Shown here in pieces: positions 52,033-60,612 of a stretch of DNA of 64,000 bases; positions within the stretch are counted from its first letter, which is position 1, and each line of letters opens with the position of its first letter. The stretch comes from Chelativorans sp. AA-79. Lineage in GTDB: Bacteria > Pseudomonadota > Alphaproteobacteria > Rhizobiales > Rhizobiaceae. The stretch is from positions 2,868,001 through 2,932,000 of the forward strand of contig NZ_CP120361.1 of the NCBI RefSeq assembly GCF_029457495.1, read 5' to 3'. Made by a program: the position numbers and the translations under genes. The notes below the pieces were generated by a model that worked only from the letters and a program-made list of their open reading frames with translations, had not been told where the DNA came from and did no database searches.

Positions 52033-52092
52033 GTGTTGTAGGATAGTGAAAATTTAAGAGTTTTATAATTCTTATTTTCATTCCTTCGTTAT

Positions 52093-52128
52093 GACCTCGG
52101 AGAGGTCGCAAGAGCCTTCGGGCACTCT
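52093..52128 (+). promoter_or_regulatory. Two leader hairpins upstream of the small-gene operon
   Basis: GACCTC-GGA-GAGGTC (52093-52107) is a 6-bp stem with a three-base loop. It is followed by a stem closed by C(TTCG)G (52111-52128). They lie in the transcribed leader between the promoter at 52004 and the gene at 52204. They resemble the three-base-loop hairpins at both element ends. Confidence 0.55.
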
Positions 52129-52203
52129 CATTTAAGCATCGTTTGAACGTCTTGGCCGGGCTGACCGGTTCCAAGAGGGTATATTATTGAAAGGAGTATT
52201 ACT

Positions 52204-52764
52204 TTGGCAAAGAATGCATTTGAGCCGACATTTAATCCACCTAGACCGCCTTCGTCTACGAGCGGTTCCTTTGGTGAACTTGTCGAGGGGTTTTCCGAAC
52301 CCGTCACCTATCATCATCACCACCACGGGAATATCTTCGGAGACCTCGACGAGGATGGAGCTAGGGCGGAAATCCATCAACCTCCAATCTGGACGTCCGA
52401 GCCCGAACTAGAACCGTTGCCCGACGATTTCCGGGAGCTTTCCACCGAAGAAGCCGTGTTCGTCGGAAAGGAAATCTTCCGTTACACTCTGATTTGGATG
52501 GGTGACGGTGAAGAGCGAAGATACGTCAAGATCGTCAAAGACGAGTTCTCCCTTTACTCATTGAAGTTTGGAGCGAGGGAAAAATCCGGGAAGATCATTG
52601 ATGTCCCGGCACCGGGGAAATTGAACGGGAGCTTTACCGATATCAACCGGGTCAACTCTGTTCTGGATGCATACTGCGAAGATAAAAAAATTCCTCTAGA
52701 GATTTCCCACATTTCAGCAGATGGAAGTAAGAGAATTCGCGTTAACCCGCGAGCGTTAAGATAA
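52204..52764 (+). CDS. Element-encoded protein of unknown function with natural His run
   Basis: 186 residues from a TTG start supported by AAGGAG at 52189. A Pro/Ser-rich N-terminus holds VTYHHHHHGN near residue 35, then an acidic segment and a mixed C-terminal domain (TDINRVNSVLDAYCEDKKIPL, SKRIRVNPRALR). No family recognised. First of a set of small genes under the promoter at 52004. Confidence 0.55.
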   Translation: MAKNAFEPTFNPPRPPSSTSGSFGELVEGFSEPVTYHHHHHGNIFGDLDEDGARAEIHQPPIWTSEPELEPLPDDFRELSTEEAVFVGKEIFRYTLIWMGDGEERRYVKIVKDEFSLYSLKFGAREKSGKIIDVPAPGKLNGSFTDINRVNSVLDAYCEDKKIPLEISHISADGSKRIRVNPRALR

Positions 52765-52786
52765 GTGAACAATATTAGGAGTAGTT

Positions 52787-53128
52787 ATGAATAAGTTTGA
52801 TACAAATTTTGAAGAAATCAGCGATGACATTTTTTCGCCTCTCGAAGACCCCTTTAAACGGGATGAAGGGATTGAAACTCAGGAAGCAGGACAATCTGTT
52901 CCATTGCAGTCCTCGCAATCCGTTTGGGCGCGAAGGAAACAGCAGGCGGGGATTGATCCTATCATCAAGCATCGTCTTCGGGAGATTGAGAAGTCCAGCG
53001 AGCCGGACGATGTAAAGAGGGAGCGGCTAACGAGGCTCGCCAAGGAACTCGCTGACAGCCGGAATCTACTGGTCGGAACCCATGCGGCTAGGTCGAGAGG
53101 CTGGGGCACCGGAGGTGACGACAAATGA
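52787..53128 (+). CDS. Small charged protein of unknown function
   Basis: 113 residues, ATG 6 bases after AGGAG. The N-terminal half is acidic (FEEISDDIFSPLEDPF) and the C-terminal half basic and helical (KHRLREIEKSSEPDDVKRERL). The end overlaps the next gene by ATGA. No family recognised. Confidence 0.6.
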   Translation: MNKFDTNFEEISDDIFSPLEDPFKRDEGIETQEAGQSVPLQSSQSVWARRKQQAGIDPIIKHRLREIEKSSEPDDVKRERLTRLAKELADSRNLLVGTHAARSRGWGTGGDDK

Positions 53129-53463
53129 AGGCGCGTAGTGTTCGTATCCTAGAAGGCTCCGCCGTCGCTGTACCTCTCGCTCGGGATGGCCGACAGGAGG
53201 CAATTCTTGATCTTTCTGACTACAACGAACTCATCGCCCTTGGTGTCTATCCGAACTGGCAGCTTCGCGGCGGGAATGTCGGTTCCCGTGGTCCGAACGG
53301 GATCAAAGTCCTTATCGCCAGAGTCCTGACAGATGCCAAGCCCGGACAACGTGTCGTCTATAGGGATGGCAACAAGCTGAATCTCCGCCGGGGGAATCTG
53401 TCAGTCTTGGACGGAGGGTTCTCGATCAATCACGACAAGGCTTTGCTGTCTACCGCTGCATAG
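53125..53463 (+). CDS. Small protein with a degenerate HNH/AP2-like segment
   Basis: 112 residues. VYPNWQLRGGNVGSRGPNGIKVLIARVLTDAKPG is followed by QRVVYRDGNKLNLRRGNLSV, which recalls the xxHxNGxxxDNRxxNL core of HNH and AP2 proteins but lacks the histidine. It may be a DNA-binding remnant of a homing-type domain. The start overlaps the previous gene (ATGA). Confidence 0.6.
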   Translation: MKARSVRILEGSAVAVPLARDGRQEAILDLSDYNELIALGVYPNWQLRGGNVGSRGPNGIKVLIARVLTDAKPGQRVVYRDGNKLNLRRGNLSVLDGGFSINHDKALLSTAA

Positions 53464-53485
53464 TGGTTGATTTTGAAGCCGATTT

Positions 53486-53528
53486 CGGGAGGGGTGGCAC
53501 CTAACTACCCCTTTCCCGGATTTTGATT
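53486..53528 (+). terminator. Likely rho-independent terminator after the three-gene set
   Basis: CGGG and AGGGGT pair with ACCCC and CCCG across a loop (53486-53518), followed by a T-rich run starting at 53521. It lies 23 bp after the stop at 53463. Confidence 0.55.
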
Positions 53529-53564
53529 TTTAAGCCATAAATTTTCCAATAGAATCAACATATT

Positions 53565-54026
53565 ATGAGAGACGTTTTTATGAAATCAACCAATCTACCA
53601 TTGCCTATTTTGGGCAAATCCCGTCAGCGCCAAAGAACGGAAAGGAAGGCGCTCGATCTTTTGGACGCAAACGTAAAGCTACCTCCGCTCAGAAGGCGTC
53701 ACCTACGGGACAGAATCCGTTCTGCGAAGCAGCCGCTTCGTGAGGCTCAGAAGATCACCTGTGAGGTTCTTCTTCCCGCCCGCGATGAAGCCGCCGCGCT
53801 CGATCACTCCGATGTCCAAGAATTGAGGGTTCGGCTAATTCGCCGGGATTTCACCCTCTGCTCTGAGCAAGAATGCTGGCTCGATAAGCTCGACAGGCGA
53901 ATTGCTGACGGGACTATGACGCGGGCTGAATTTGAGAACGAGGGTGCATCGCTCCTGTCGATGGAGAATTCGCTGCCGTTTTCGCACCGCAAGGCTGAGT
54001 ACGAGTATCAGCGGGTGATGGCATGA
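53565..54026 (+). CDS. Basic helical protein of unknown function
   Basis: 153 residues; ATG at 53565, with a second ATG at 53580 (MKSTNLPLPIL) equally possible. Rich in Arg/Lys and Glu, for example KSRQRQRTERKALDLLDANV and HLRDRIRSAKQPLREAQKIT. Predicted mostly helical, possibly nucleic-acid binding. No family recognised. Ends in an ATGA overlap with the next gene. Confidence 0.55.
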   Translation: MRDVFMKSTNLPLPILGKSRQRQRTERKALDLLDANVKLPPLRRRHLRDRIRSAKQPLREAQKITCEVLLPARDEAAALDHSDVQELRVRLIRRDFTLCSEQECWLDKLDRRIADGTMTRAEFENEGASLLSMENSLPFSHRKAEYEYQRVMA

Positions 54027-54379
54027 CGGAGATAATCCGCCTGAACCCGGCATGGGGGGTCGTCTACGAAGATGGCTCCCCGTCCCCATACGTTGTCATG
54101 AGGCTGAATATCGAAATGCCGAAATCGTACTCGGCGGGGACCTTCAACCACGATGCCTACAAGCACAATCCAGTCTCGGTAGCGAAGGTCTATAGGCGAT
54201 ATCCGTCTGTTCCTGATTTGCTAGACGAGATGCGAGACAGATTCGGAAAGATCGACCCGGAGGCTTGGAGGGCTGTTCTTGCGCTGCGTCCAAGGGCAGG
54301 AAGCGATACAGCGGGAGACGATGGGGGGTTCCAAGTGCCTGACGGGCCGGTCCGTATCGGCATTCCTCATTGGCTGTAA
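54023..54379 (+). CDS. Small protein of unknown function
   Basis: 118 residues starting MTEIIRLNPAWGVVYEDGSP. A beta-rich beginning (YVVMRLNIEMPKSY) leads to a helical part (VPDLLDEMRDRFGKIDPEAWRAVL) and a Gly/Asp tail. No family recognised. It is translationally coupled to the preceding gene. Confidence 0.55.
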   Translation: MTEIIRLNPAWGVVYEDGSPSPYVVMRLNIEMPKSYSAGTFNHDAYKHNPVSVAKVYRRYPSVPDLLDEMRDRFGKIDPEAWRAVLALRPRAGSDTAGDDGGFQVPDGPVRIGIPHWL

Positions 54380-54399
54380 CGAGCGGCATTTTCGCAGCC

Positions 54400-54428
54400 T
54401 TGACACTCCGCTGTCGAGCTCCTACTTT
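54400..54428 (+). promoter_or_regulatory. Candidate promoter before the helicase-like gene
   Basis: TTGACA (54400-54405), 17-base spacer, TACTTT (54423-54428). The -35 is perfect and the -10 weak. It would transcribe the gene at 54626 with a leader of about 190 bases. Confidence 0.4.
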
Positions 54429-54625
54429 TCGGGTTTGGGAGCGAATTTCGTGGGTGCCGCCCAGCACCAGCGTCTTAGGTGGCGCAGAGCCGATAGAGCT
54501 AGGCTCAAAGAAACCCCTTTCAGATCGATCATAATAGTCCGGCCCGTTGGTCCGTACTGCCATTGGTTGCCGTGGTTCTGCCTTCTGGCGGAGCCAAGCG
54601 GATTCTATTTTTCAGAAAGACGAAG

Positions 54626-56536
54626 ATGAAGACCATTTCAGCATTTGAAGAGATTGAGAAGGCTCTGGGAGGCATTCCAGTTGAAGCAGAAGTTCCCGTA
54701 GTTGTAGCAATTCCGGAATCGTTAGCTTCTGTCTGTCCACCTCTCCATGAGCGAGCTTTCAAGCAGACGGAAGACCTCTTTAGAGACTGGGAACACGATC
54801 CTAACGGCGAGCAGCGCTTAGCACTCTCGATGATCGCCGAAATCTATGAGGCAATGGCGACAGGTGAGCTACCCCCGGCATACTATCTGTCGTCATTAGC
54901 TCCCGGCATGGGCAAGACCACGACCATCATTCAAAGCACGAGAGAACTTCTAAGGGACGAAGCTTTCCGAGACGTGGGCGTAATCATCTTTCTGTCTCGG
55001 CTGGCTGAGATTGAGACGCTTATATCTCTTATGGGTTTGAGGCGGGATGACGTGGGCGTCCTTACGTCGAACCTTGAGATCAACGCTCTAGGGCGTGATG
55101 ATCCTACCAACGCCTCTGTCCTCTTTACCACACAGCAAAAGCTAGAATCCTTCGCGAAGGGCAACGGTGTGGACGAGCGGCCAGTCTTCGCGGATATGAA
55201 GGAATTCCACTACAATGGCAGGCCCCGTGCGGTTCGGATATGGGATGAGACTACGACTCCATCCGTCGCACATACACTCACAAGGCGCGGACTTCTGAGC
55301 CTCACCGAGGAGATCGAGCGACATCTAAACGACAAGGCCCTCGCGGACTTGACCGAAGAGTTTGCTACCAGTCTCCGGACGTTCGAAGGCAACCGAATCC
55401 AGATGCCGGACATCGATAAGAGCGGACTGACGCTGAACGATTTTAAGTCGAGGTTCTCGGACAGCAATCAAGAGAAGGCCGGGACCTATTGGTGGCTTTC
55501 GGGACGGGAAGTCCGTGTTCATCGTGACAACCACAGCGGCAATGTGACGCTCGGGTGGGACCCGCTCTATCCGAGTGATCTTGCGCCCATGCTGATTCTC
55601 GACGCCAGCGGAGGGCTTCGGCAAACATATCGCTTCTGGAAGGCACGTGGTGATCTAAAGGAACTGCCGCAGCCGCCTAAGCTCTATCCTGGCCTTGTGA
55701 TCCATCATTGGGACAAGGGGGCGGGGAAAGGACAACATCGCAAACCAGAGACGATGAACGTCATAGCCGATGGCGTCATGAAGATGCTTTCCGAGATTCC
55801 GACAGACGAAGATATCTTGATCGTTCATCATCAAAAGCAGCCGGGGAAGAACAGTCCGGATATGAGGAAAACGCTTGAGAGGCGCATCCCGACAGATAGG
55901 GCTTCGAAGGTCCGCTTCTGCAATTGGGGACGACATAGCGCGACGAATGAATTCAAGGATTGTCGATATGTCATCCTCGCTGGAATCCTACACTACGACT
56001 CCGCGAGCTACGAGGCTATGGGGCGGGGAGCCAAGGCCCTTTCGGTCGATGACGAGTTCTCGAAGGAGGATGTGAAGGCCATCCAGCTAGGCGAAATTTC
56101 ACACCATATCTTTCAAGCTGCCGGACGCGGGGCTATTAGGAAGACGGTCAAGGGCGAATGCCCTGACGGATGCCACCTATACGTCATCTTCGCCACCCGC
56201 TCGGATACTGGTGTCCCTCAGGGGCAGCTTCTTGAGATTTTCCCCGGAGCAACGGTCGAGGATTGGTATCCAGATGGGAAAACCTCGAAGGATAGGCTGA
56301 GGGGGAAGGTCCGAGAGGCCGTTGAGTTTATCACCAACGCAGTAGCAGCTTCCGGTAGCGTCACGACGACAGAGGTCCGAGAGGCACTAGGGATGGATCG
56401 CGGGAACTTCAACAACAACGTATTAAACCATCCCGATTTCGACCCAGCATTAAAGGCAAAGTGGATCATGTACGAACCCGGCAGCGGAAGGAGACCGGGA
56501 AGATTCTGGCAACCCCATGAGGCTGCTGTAATGTAG
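54626..56536 (+). CDS. P-loop helicase-like protein with C-terminal winged-helix region
   Basis: 636 residues from ATG at 54626; a TTG 21 codons earlier is open but unlikely. Walker A is LAPGMGKTTT near residue 92. A DE-box in AVRIWDETTTP is the likely Walker B. A late HIFQAAGRGAIRKTVKG resembles superfamily 2 motif VI. The C-terminus (VAASGSVTTTEVREALGMDRGNFNNNVL) looks like a winged helix. No primase or nuclease motif was recognised. Best guess: the replication or DNA-handling protein of the element, acting on the repeats just downstream. Confidence 0.65.
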   Translation: MKTISAFEEIEKALGGIPVEAEVPVVVAIPESLASVCPPLHERAFKQTEDLFRDWEHDPNGEQRLALSMIAEIYEAMATGELPPAYYLSSLAPGMGKTTTIIQSTRELLRDEAFRDVGVIIFLSRLAEIETLISLMGLRRDDVGVLTSNLEINALGRDDPTNASVLFTTQQKLESFAKGNGVDERPVFADMKEFHYNGRPRAVRIWDETTTPSVAHTLTRRGLLSLTEEIERHLNDKALADLTEEFATSLRTFEGNRIQMPDIDKSGLTLNDFKSRFSDSNQEKAGTYWWLSGREVRVHRDNHSGNVTLGWDPLYPSDLAPMLILDASGGLRQTYRFWKARGDLKELPQPPKLYPGLVIHHWDKGAGKGQHRKPETMNVIADGVMKMLSEIPTDEDILIVHHQKQPGKNSPDMRKTLERRIPTDRASKVRFCNWGRHSATNEFKDCRYVILAGILHYDSASYEAMGRGAKALSVDDEFSKEDVKAIQLGEISHHIFQAAGRGAIRKTVKGECPDGCHLYVIFATRSDTGVPQGQLLEIFPGATVEDWYPDGKTSKDRLRGKVREAVEFITNAVAASGSVTTTEVREALGMDRGNFNNNVLNHPDFDPALKAKWIMYEPGSGRRPGRFWQPHEAAVM

Positions 56537-56641
56537 TGATCGGAACGGAACCATAAACTTTGTTGCTTATGGGAGACGGTTAAAGAATTTGAGATTTAAT
56601 GTAGTGATCTTACTATATAGCCCTATGGTGACTTCACTACA
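56532..56641. repeat. TGTAGTG repeats after the helicase-like gene
   Basis: AATGTAGTGATC occurs at 56530-56541 and 56599-56610, and TGTAGTG inverted at 56635-56641. The stretch between is AT-rich (TTAAAGAATTTGAGATTTAA). The combination looks like iterons with an AT-rich unwinding zone, thus a candidate replication origin. Confidence 0.45.
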
Positions 56642-56657
56642 CAAACTATGACTGGCA

Positions 56658-57417
56658 TGGCCTTCGGCCACCTTACGGCCAGAAAAGTCCGTAGGAGCCA
56701 TTGGTCTGTAGAGACTCATAGAAGCCAAGTGTTCCACCTTTCGACCGTAGTTCTCCCTACGGCTCCATTGGCCGAATCCAGCCCGGCCAGATTCATTGAG
56801 TTCGGGACCCTTGGTCGTGGAAGCCTTGCTTCAAGAAGAGCACACTTGGTTTCGACAACAATCTAAGGGGTTCGGGCTGAAAGAACCCGGCTCAGGTATC
56901 CCGCCCGTGGATTCAGATAGCCGTCCTCTCTTCGCTCGTACGATTCCTCTCAACCCTATTCAGTCTTCATCTAGCCAAAGGATGCGGGCTGTACGGTCGT
57001 GAGTTCAGCCAGCAAAAGTATCCGGCTCTAGGACAATGCCAGTTGAACCACTTCGGGCTTAGGGTCGTCCTGCTGGCAGTATCGTCCCGGAGGGACATAA
57101 CTCCGCTGAGAGCTTCTAGCTCATCCCCGGATTCCAGAATTTCCACGAGAAAATTTCTCCGGGTAATACCTTTATTCGAAGGGGAGGGGTGTCCCCCTTG
57201 GTAGGGGGTCCCGGTGGGGTACTCGCGCGGCGACGGACACTCAAGGGACCAGCCCGTGGTGTTATGCCCCTCCTTGCCTAGCCGTCGGTTGACGAGCGAA
57301 GGGAGAAACCATTAGACGCACCGCGTCATCGTCCCGGAGGGACATAACTTCGCTAACGCTCGTTAGCTGAGAGCTTCTAGCTCATTCAGCCGAAGGCTTC
57401 ATTAGACGCACCGCGTC
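56658..57417. other. Non-coding region full of short hairpins with three-base loops
   Basis: No convincing gene between 56537 and 57502. Stems with three-base loops: TGGCC-TTC-GGCCA (56658-56670), GTCCC-GGA-GGGAC (57084-57096 and 57331-57343), GAGCT-TCT-AGCTC (57110-57122 and 57371-57383), GACGC-ACC-GCGTC (57315-57327 and 57405-57417), AGCC-GAA-GGCT (57388-57398). Also CCGTAG/CTACGG (56745-56762) and GCTAACG-CT-CGTTAGC (57352-57367). The block from GTCCCGGAGGGACATAACT to GAGCTTCTAGCTC is duplicated; the second copy has gained a 14-base hairpin arm. Confidence 0.7.
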
Positions 57418-57434
57418 ATTACTGCGTCATTACA
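57415..57434 (+). repeat. GTCATTAC repeats at the tRNA end of the element
   Basis: GTCATTAC at 57415 and GTCATTACA at 57426, 11 bp apart, 67 bp inside the attachment repeat. The same sequence occurs three times before the integrase at the opposite end. Likely arm-type integrase sites. Confidence 0.65.
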
Positions 57435-57500
57435 GGAGAAGACTTTTGGTCTCACCCGCTAAGCAGCAGAAGAAAAATACAAAACGATTTCAGAGAGTTA

Positions 57501-57578
<78 letters not shown>

Positions 57579-57714
57579 ATGGCAAAGGGGAATAGCACAA
57601 TCGGTCCGCAAGTAAAACGGCTTCTCGCCGTATCGGGCGGTCGCCGAGCGCCTTTGCAGAGGCGGGTGGGCGTGCTACCGGTTTGCCCTCCTTCCGCAAC
57701 GGGAAGAATGCCGC

Positions 57715-58491
57715 ATGAACACGTCCTCGTCGCTCGCCCTCGCTTTCCTCTCGACCGAGACGGAAGATGCGGCGCAGGCGGCCGCCCGCCTCTCCGCGCT
57801 ATACGGCCAGGAACGGCCGGAGAATGCCGATGTGATCGTCGCTCTGGGCGGCGACGGCTTCATGCTGCAGACGCTGCGCGAGACCATGGGGACCGGCAAG
57901 AAGGTCTACGGCATGAACCGGGGTACCGTCGGCTTCCTGATGAACGAATATCGCGAGGAGGGGCTGCGCGAGCGCATCGCGGAGGCGGTCCCGGAACTTA
58001 TCCGCCCTTTGGAGATGATCGCCGTCGACCATGAGAGCACGACCTCCAAAGCGCTGGCGATCAACGAGGTGTCGCTCCTGCGTCAGTCCTACCAGGCGGC
58101 CAAGCTCCGCATCGCCATCGACGGCCAGGTGCGGCTCGACGAGTTGATCTGCGACGGCATCATGGTCGCCACGCCGGTAGGATCGACGGCCTATAATCTG
58201 TCCGCGCACGGCCCGATCCTGCCGCTCGACGCCCCGCTCCTCGCGCTGACGCCGGTGAGCCCCTTCCGCCCGAGGCGCTGGCGCGGGGCACTCCTGCCCA
58301 ACCGATCGACGGTGGAATTCGCCATTCTCGAACCTGACAAGCGGCCCGTTAACGCAGTGGCCGACAATACGGAAATCAAGTCGGTGCGGACGGTCACCAT
58401 ACGCGAATCCCGCGACATGACGGCGACGATCCTCTTCGATGCCAGCCATTCCTGGGAGGAGCGCATCCTTTCGGAACAATTCCGCTATTGA
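57715..58491 (+). CDS. nadK: NAD kinase
   Basis: 258 residues. VIVALGGDGFMLQTLRE holds the GGDG motif with the catalytic Asp. YGMNRGTVGFLMNEY, LAINEVSLLRQ and MVATPVGSTAYNLSAHGPILPL are the family's NAD-binding blocks. Length fits alphaproteobacterial NadK. It phosphorylates NAD to NADP in the cytoplasm. It is the first core gene after the tRNA. Confidence 0.96.
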   Translation: MNTSSSLALAFLSTETEDAAQAAARLSALYGQERPENADVIVALGGDGFMLQTLRETMGTGKKVYGMNRGTVGFLMNEYREEGLRERIAEAVPELIRPLEMIAVDHESTTSKALAINEVSLLRQSYQAAKLRIAIDGQVRLDELICDGIMVATPVGSTAYNLSAHGPILPLDAPLLALTPVSPFRPRRWRGALLPNRSTVEFAILEPDKRPVNAVADNTEIKSVRTVTIRESRDMTATILFDASHSWEERILSEQFRY

Positions 58492-58665
58492 CCGATTGTT
58501 TCCCGGGAAGAGGTCGCAAGGGCGCTGGCCGGTAAACTGCGCGTGTCGTGCCGATACTTGCTGTTGACATTGGCCGCACCACACCTTAGGCCCCGGTCAC
58601 AGGTCGTGACCATCCGAAACGCGCCAACGCGCGGTTATGCGAAGAGCAGCAAAGACAACCACTAC

Positions 58666-60135
58666 GTGTCAGACTTACAAGAAACTGAACAGGAAGCCGT
58701 AACGTTCGCCGAACTCGGCTTGTCGGCCAAGGTCCTGGCCGCCGTCACCGATGCCGGCTACACCACGCCGACCCCCATCCAGGCCGGCGCCATTCCCCAT
58801 GCCCTCCAGGGCAAGGACGTGCTCGGCATCGCCCAGACGGGAACGGGCAAGACAGCCTCGTTCGTCCTGCCGATGCTCACCAGGCTGGAGCGGGGCCGCG
58901 CTCGCGCGCGCATGCCCCGCACGCTGATCCTGGAGCCGACGCGCGAGCTCGCCGCCCAGGTGGAGGAGAATTTCGTCAAATACGGCAAGAACCACCGCCT
59001 GAACATCGCGCTTCTGATCGGCGGCGTTTCCTTCGACGAGCAGGAGAAGAAGCTGGAGCGCGGTGCGGACGTGCTGATCGCAACGCCCGGCCGCCTGCTC
59101 GACCATCACGAGCGCGGCAAGCTGCTTCTGACGGGGGTGGAGATCCTCGTCATCGACGAAGCCGACCGCATGCTCGACATGGGTTTCATTCCGGACATCG
59201 AGCGCATCTGCAAGCTCATCCCCTTCACGCGTCAGACGCTGTTCTTCTCCGCCACCATGCCGCCGGAGATCACCAAGCTCACCCAGCAGTTCCTGCAGGG
59301 GCCGGTGCGCGTCGAAGTTTCCAAACCGGCCTCGACCGCGGTCAACATCACGCAGCGCCTGGTGAAGTCCGGCTCCAAGCCCTGGGCGAAGCGTGAGAAA
59401 CTGCGCGATCTGATCCGCTCCGAAGGCGACGACCTCAAGAACGCCATCATCTTCTGCAACCGGAAGACGGAAGTGGCCACCCTCTTCCGCTCGCTGGTTC
59501 GCCACGAGTTCGACGCCGGTGCGCTGCACGGCGATATGGACCAGCGCGCGCGCATGGCGATGCTGGAGAATTTCCGCAGAGGCAAGCTCAAGCTCCTCGT
59601 CGCGTCGGACGTCGCCGCGCGCGGCCTGGACATCCCGGATGTGAGTCACGTCTTCAATTTCGACGTGCCCACCCATTCGGAAGACTATGTGCACCGCATC
59701 GGCCGCACCGGCCGCGCCGGCCGGTCCGGCAAAGCTTTCACCATCGTCACCCGCGCGGACCGGAAATATATCGACGGGATCGAGAAGCTGATCGGCCAGA
59801 ACATCGAATGGCTCGACGGCGATCTTTCCACCCTGTCGGCCGAGGACGAGGCGGATGAAAAGCCGCGCCGCGGCGCCCGGGGGGAACGCGGTGGAAAAAG
59901 GCGCGAACAGGGCAAGAGCCGGCGCGCGGAAGAACCCGCCGAAGAGGCCGCCCAGCCCTCCGAGAAGCCCTCCCCCAGGCGGGAAGACCGCAGGCGCGAG
60001 CGCAAGGACATGATCCGCGCCACCAATGAGGAGCAGCGCGGCCGCAGGCAGGAGAAGCCGGAGCGCGAGCCCGACACGCCGGTCGGATTCGGCGACGACA
60101 TCCCCGACTTCATGAAGGTGCCGGGCAAGGTCTGA
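58666..60135 (+). CDS. DEAD-box ATP-dependent RNA helicase (RhlE-like)
   Basis: 489 residues from a GTG (VSDLQETEQEAVTFAELGLSAK); no ATG is near the Q motif. Motifs: PTPIQAGAIP (Q), AQTGTGKTAS (I), PTRELAAQ (Ia), VIDEADRMLD (II), FFSATMP (III), ARGLDIP (V), HRIGRTGRAGR (VI). The last 110 residues are a charged Arg/Glu-rich tail (RRGARGERGGKRREQGKSRR) for RNA contact. Probably acts in ribosome assembly or mRNA decay, often at low temperature. Confidence 0.92.
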   Translation: MSDLQETEQEAVTFAELGLSAKVLAAVTDAGYTTPTPIQAGAIPHALQGKDVLGIAQTGTGKTASFVLPMLTRLERGRARARMPRTLILEPTRELAAQVEENFVKYGKNHRLNIALLIGGVSFDEQEKKLERGADVLIATPGRLLDHHERGKLLLTGVEILVIDEADRMLDMGFIPDIERICKLIPFTRQTLFFSATMPPEITKLTQQFLQGPVRVEVSKPASTAVNITQRLVKSGSKPWAKREKLRDLIRSEGDDLKNAIIFCNRKTEVATLFRSLVRHEFDAGALHGDMDQRARMAMLENFRRGKLKLLVASDVAARGLDIPDVSHVFNFDVPTHSEDYVHRIGRTGRAGRSGKAFTIVTRADRKYIDGIEKLIGQNIEWLDGDLSTLSAEDEADEKPRRGARGERGGKRREQGKSRRAEEPAEEAAQPSEKPSPRREDRRRERKDMIRATNEEQRGRRQEKPEREPDTPVGFGDDIPDFMKVPGKV

Positions 60136-60179
60136 TCCGGCACCTGCCGCTTTCGCGGGGACGCTCTCCTCAACCCATG

Positions 60180-60503
60180 CTATTTCTGCGCCCGCCGGGC
60201 TGCCTCGAAGGCTCTGCGGGCCCAAATTGCAAACTCGTCCGGATCATCGAAGGCGACATCGGGCACCGTCCAGTAGGGCATTGAAACCAGCTTGCCGTGC
60301 CGCGAGCCGACATAGGTCCACTGCCGGGAACCCGCAGCTTCAAGATCGGGCGCGCTTTCCTCATCGCCCTTCAGCATGAGTTCGCCGCGCAGATCCACCG
60401 CGATGATCAGGCCGTCGTGATAGATGCCCTTGCCGCCGAACATGCGCTTGATCACGACCGGCCCCAGGCCGGCGAAGAGGTCGTGGATGTCGTCGTCCGT
60501 CAT
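60180..60503 (-). CDS. TfoX N-terminal domain protein
   Basis: 107 residues. LFAGLGPVVIKRMFGGKGIYHDGLIIAVDLRGELMLKGDEE and YVGSRHGKLVSMPYWTVPD match the stand-alone TfoX/Sxy N-terminal domain. The C-terminal domain of competence Sxy is absent. Function in alphaproteobacteria unknown. Confidence 0.88.
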   Translation of the reverse strand: MTDDDIHDLFAGLGPVVIKRMFGGKGIYHDGLIIAVDLRGELMLKGDEESAPDLEAAGSRQWTYVGSRHGKLVSMPYWTVPDVAFDDPDEFAIWARRAFEAARRAQK

Positions 60504-60612
60504 GGCCGCACAATGGCATCTTCTTCACACCTTGTCAGGAACCGCTCCCGGACTCTGCTGACAATCGCCGCACGGCCCTCTAACCTCCCTCCCTGATGTG
60601 CAGGAGTTGCCG

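Noticed and set aside
57084..57417. Repeats at the element end as a CRISPR array.
   Set aside because: Only two copies of each block, no regular spacers of 30-40 bp, and no cas genes; the units are short hairpins.
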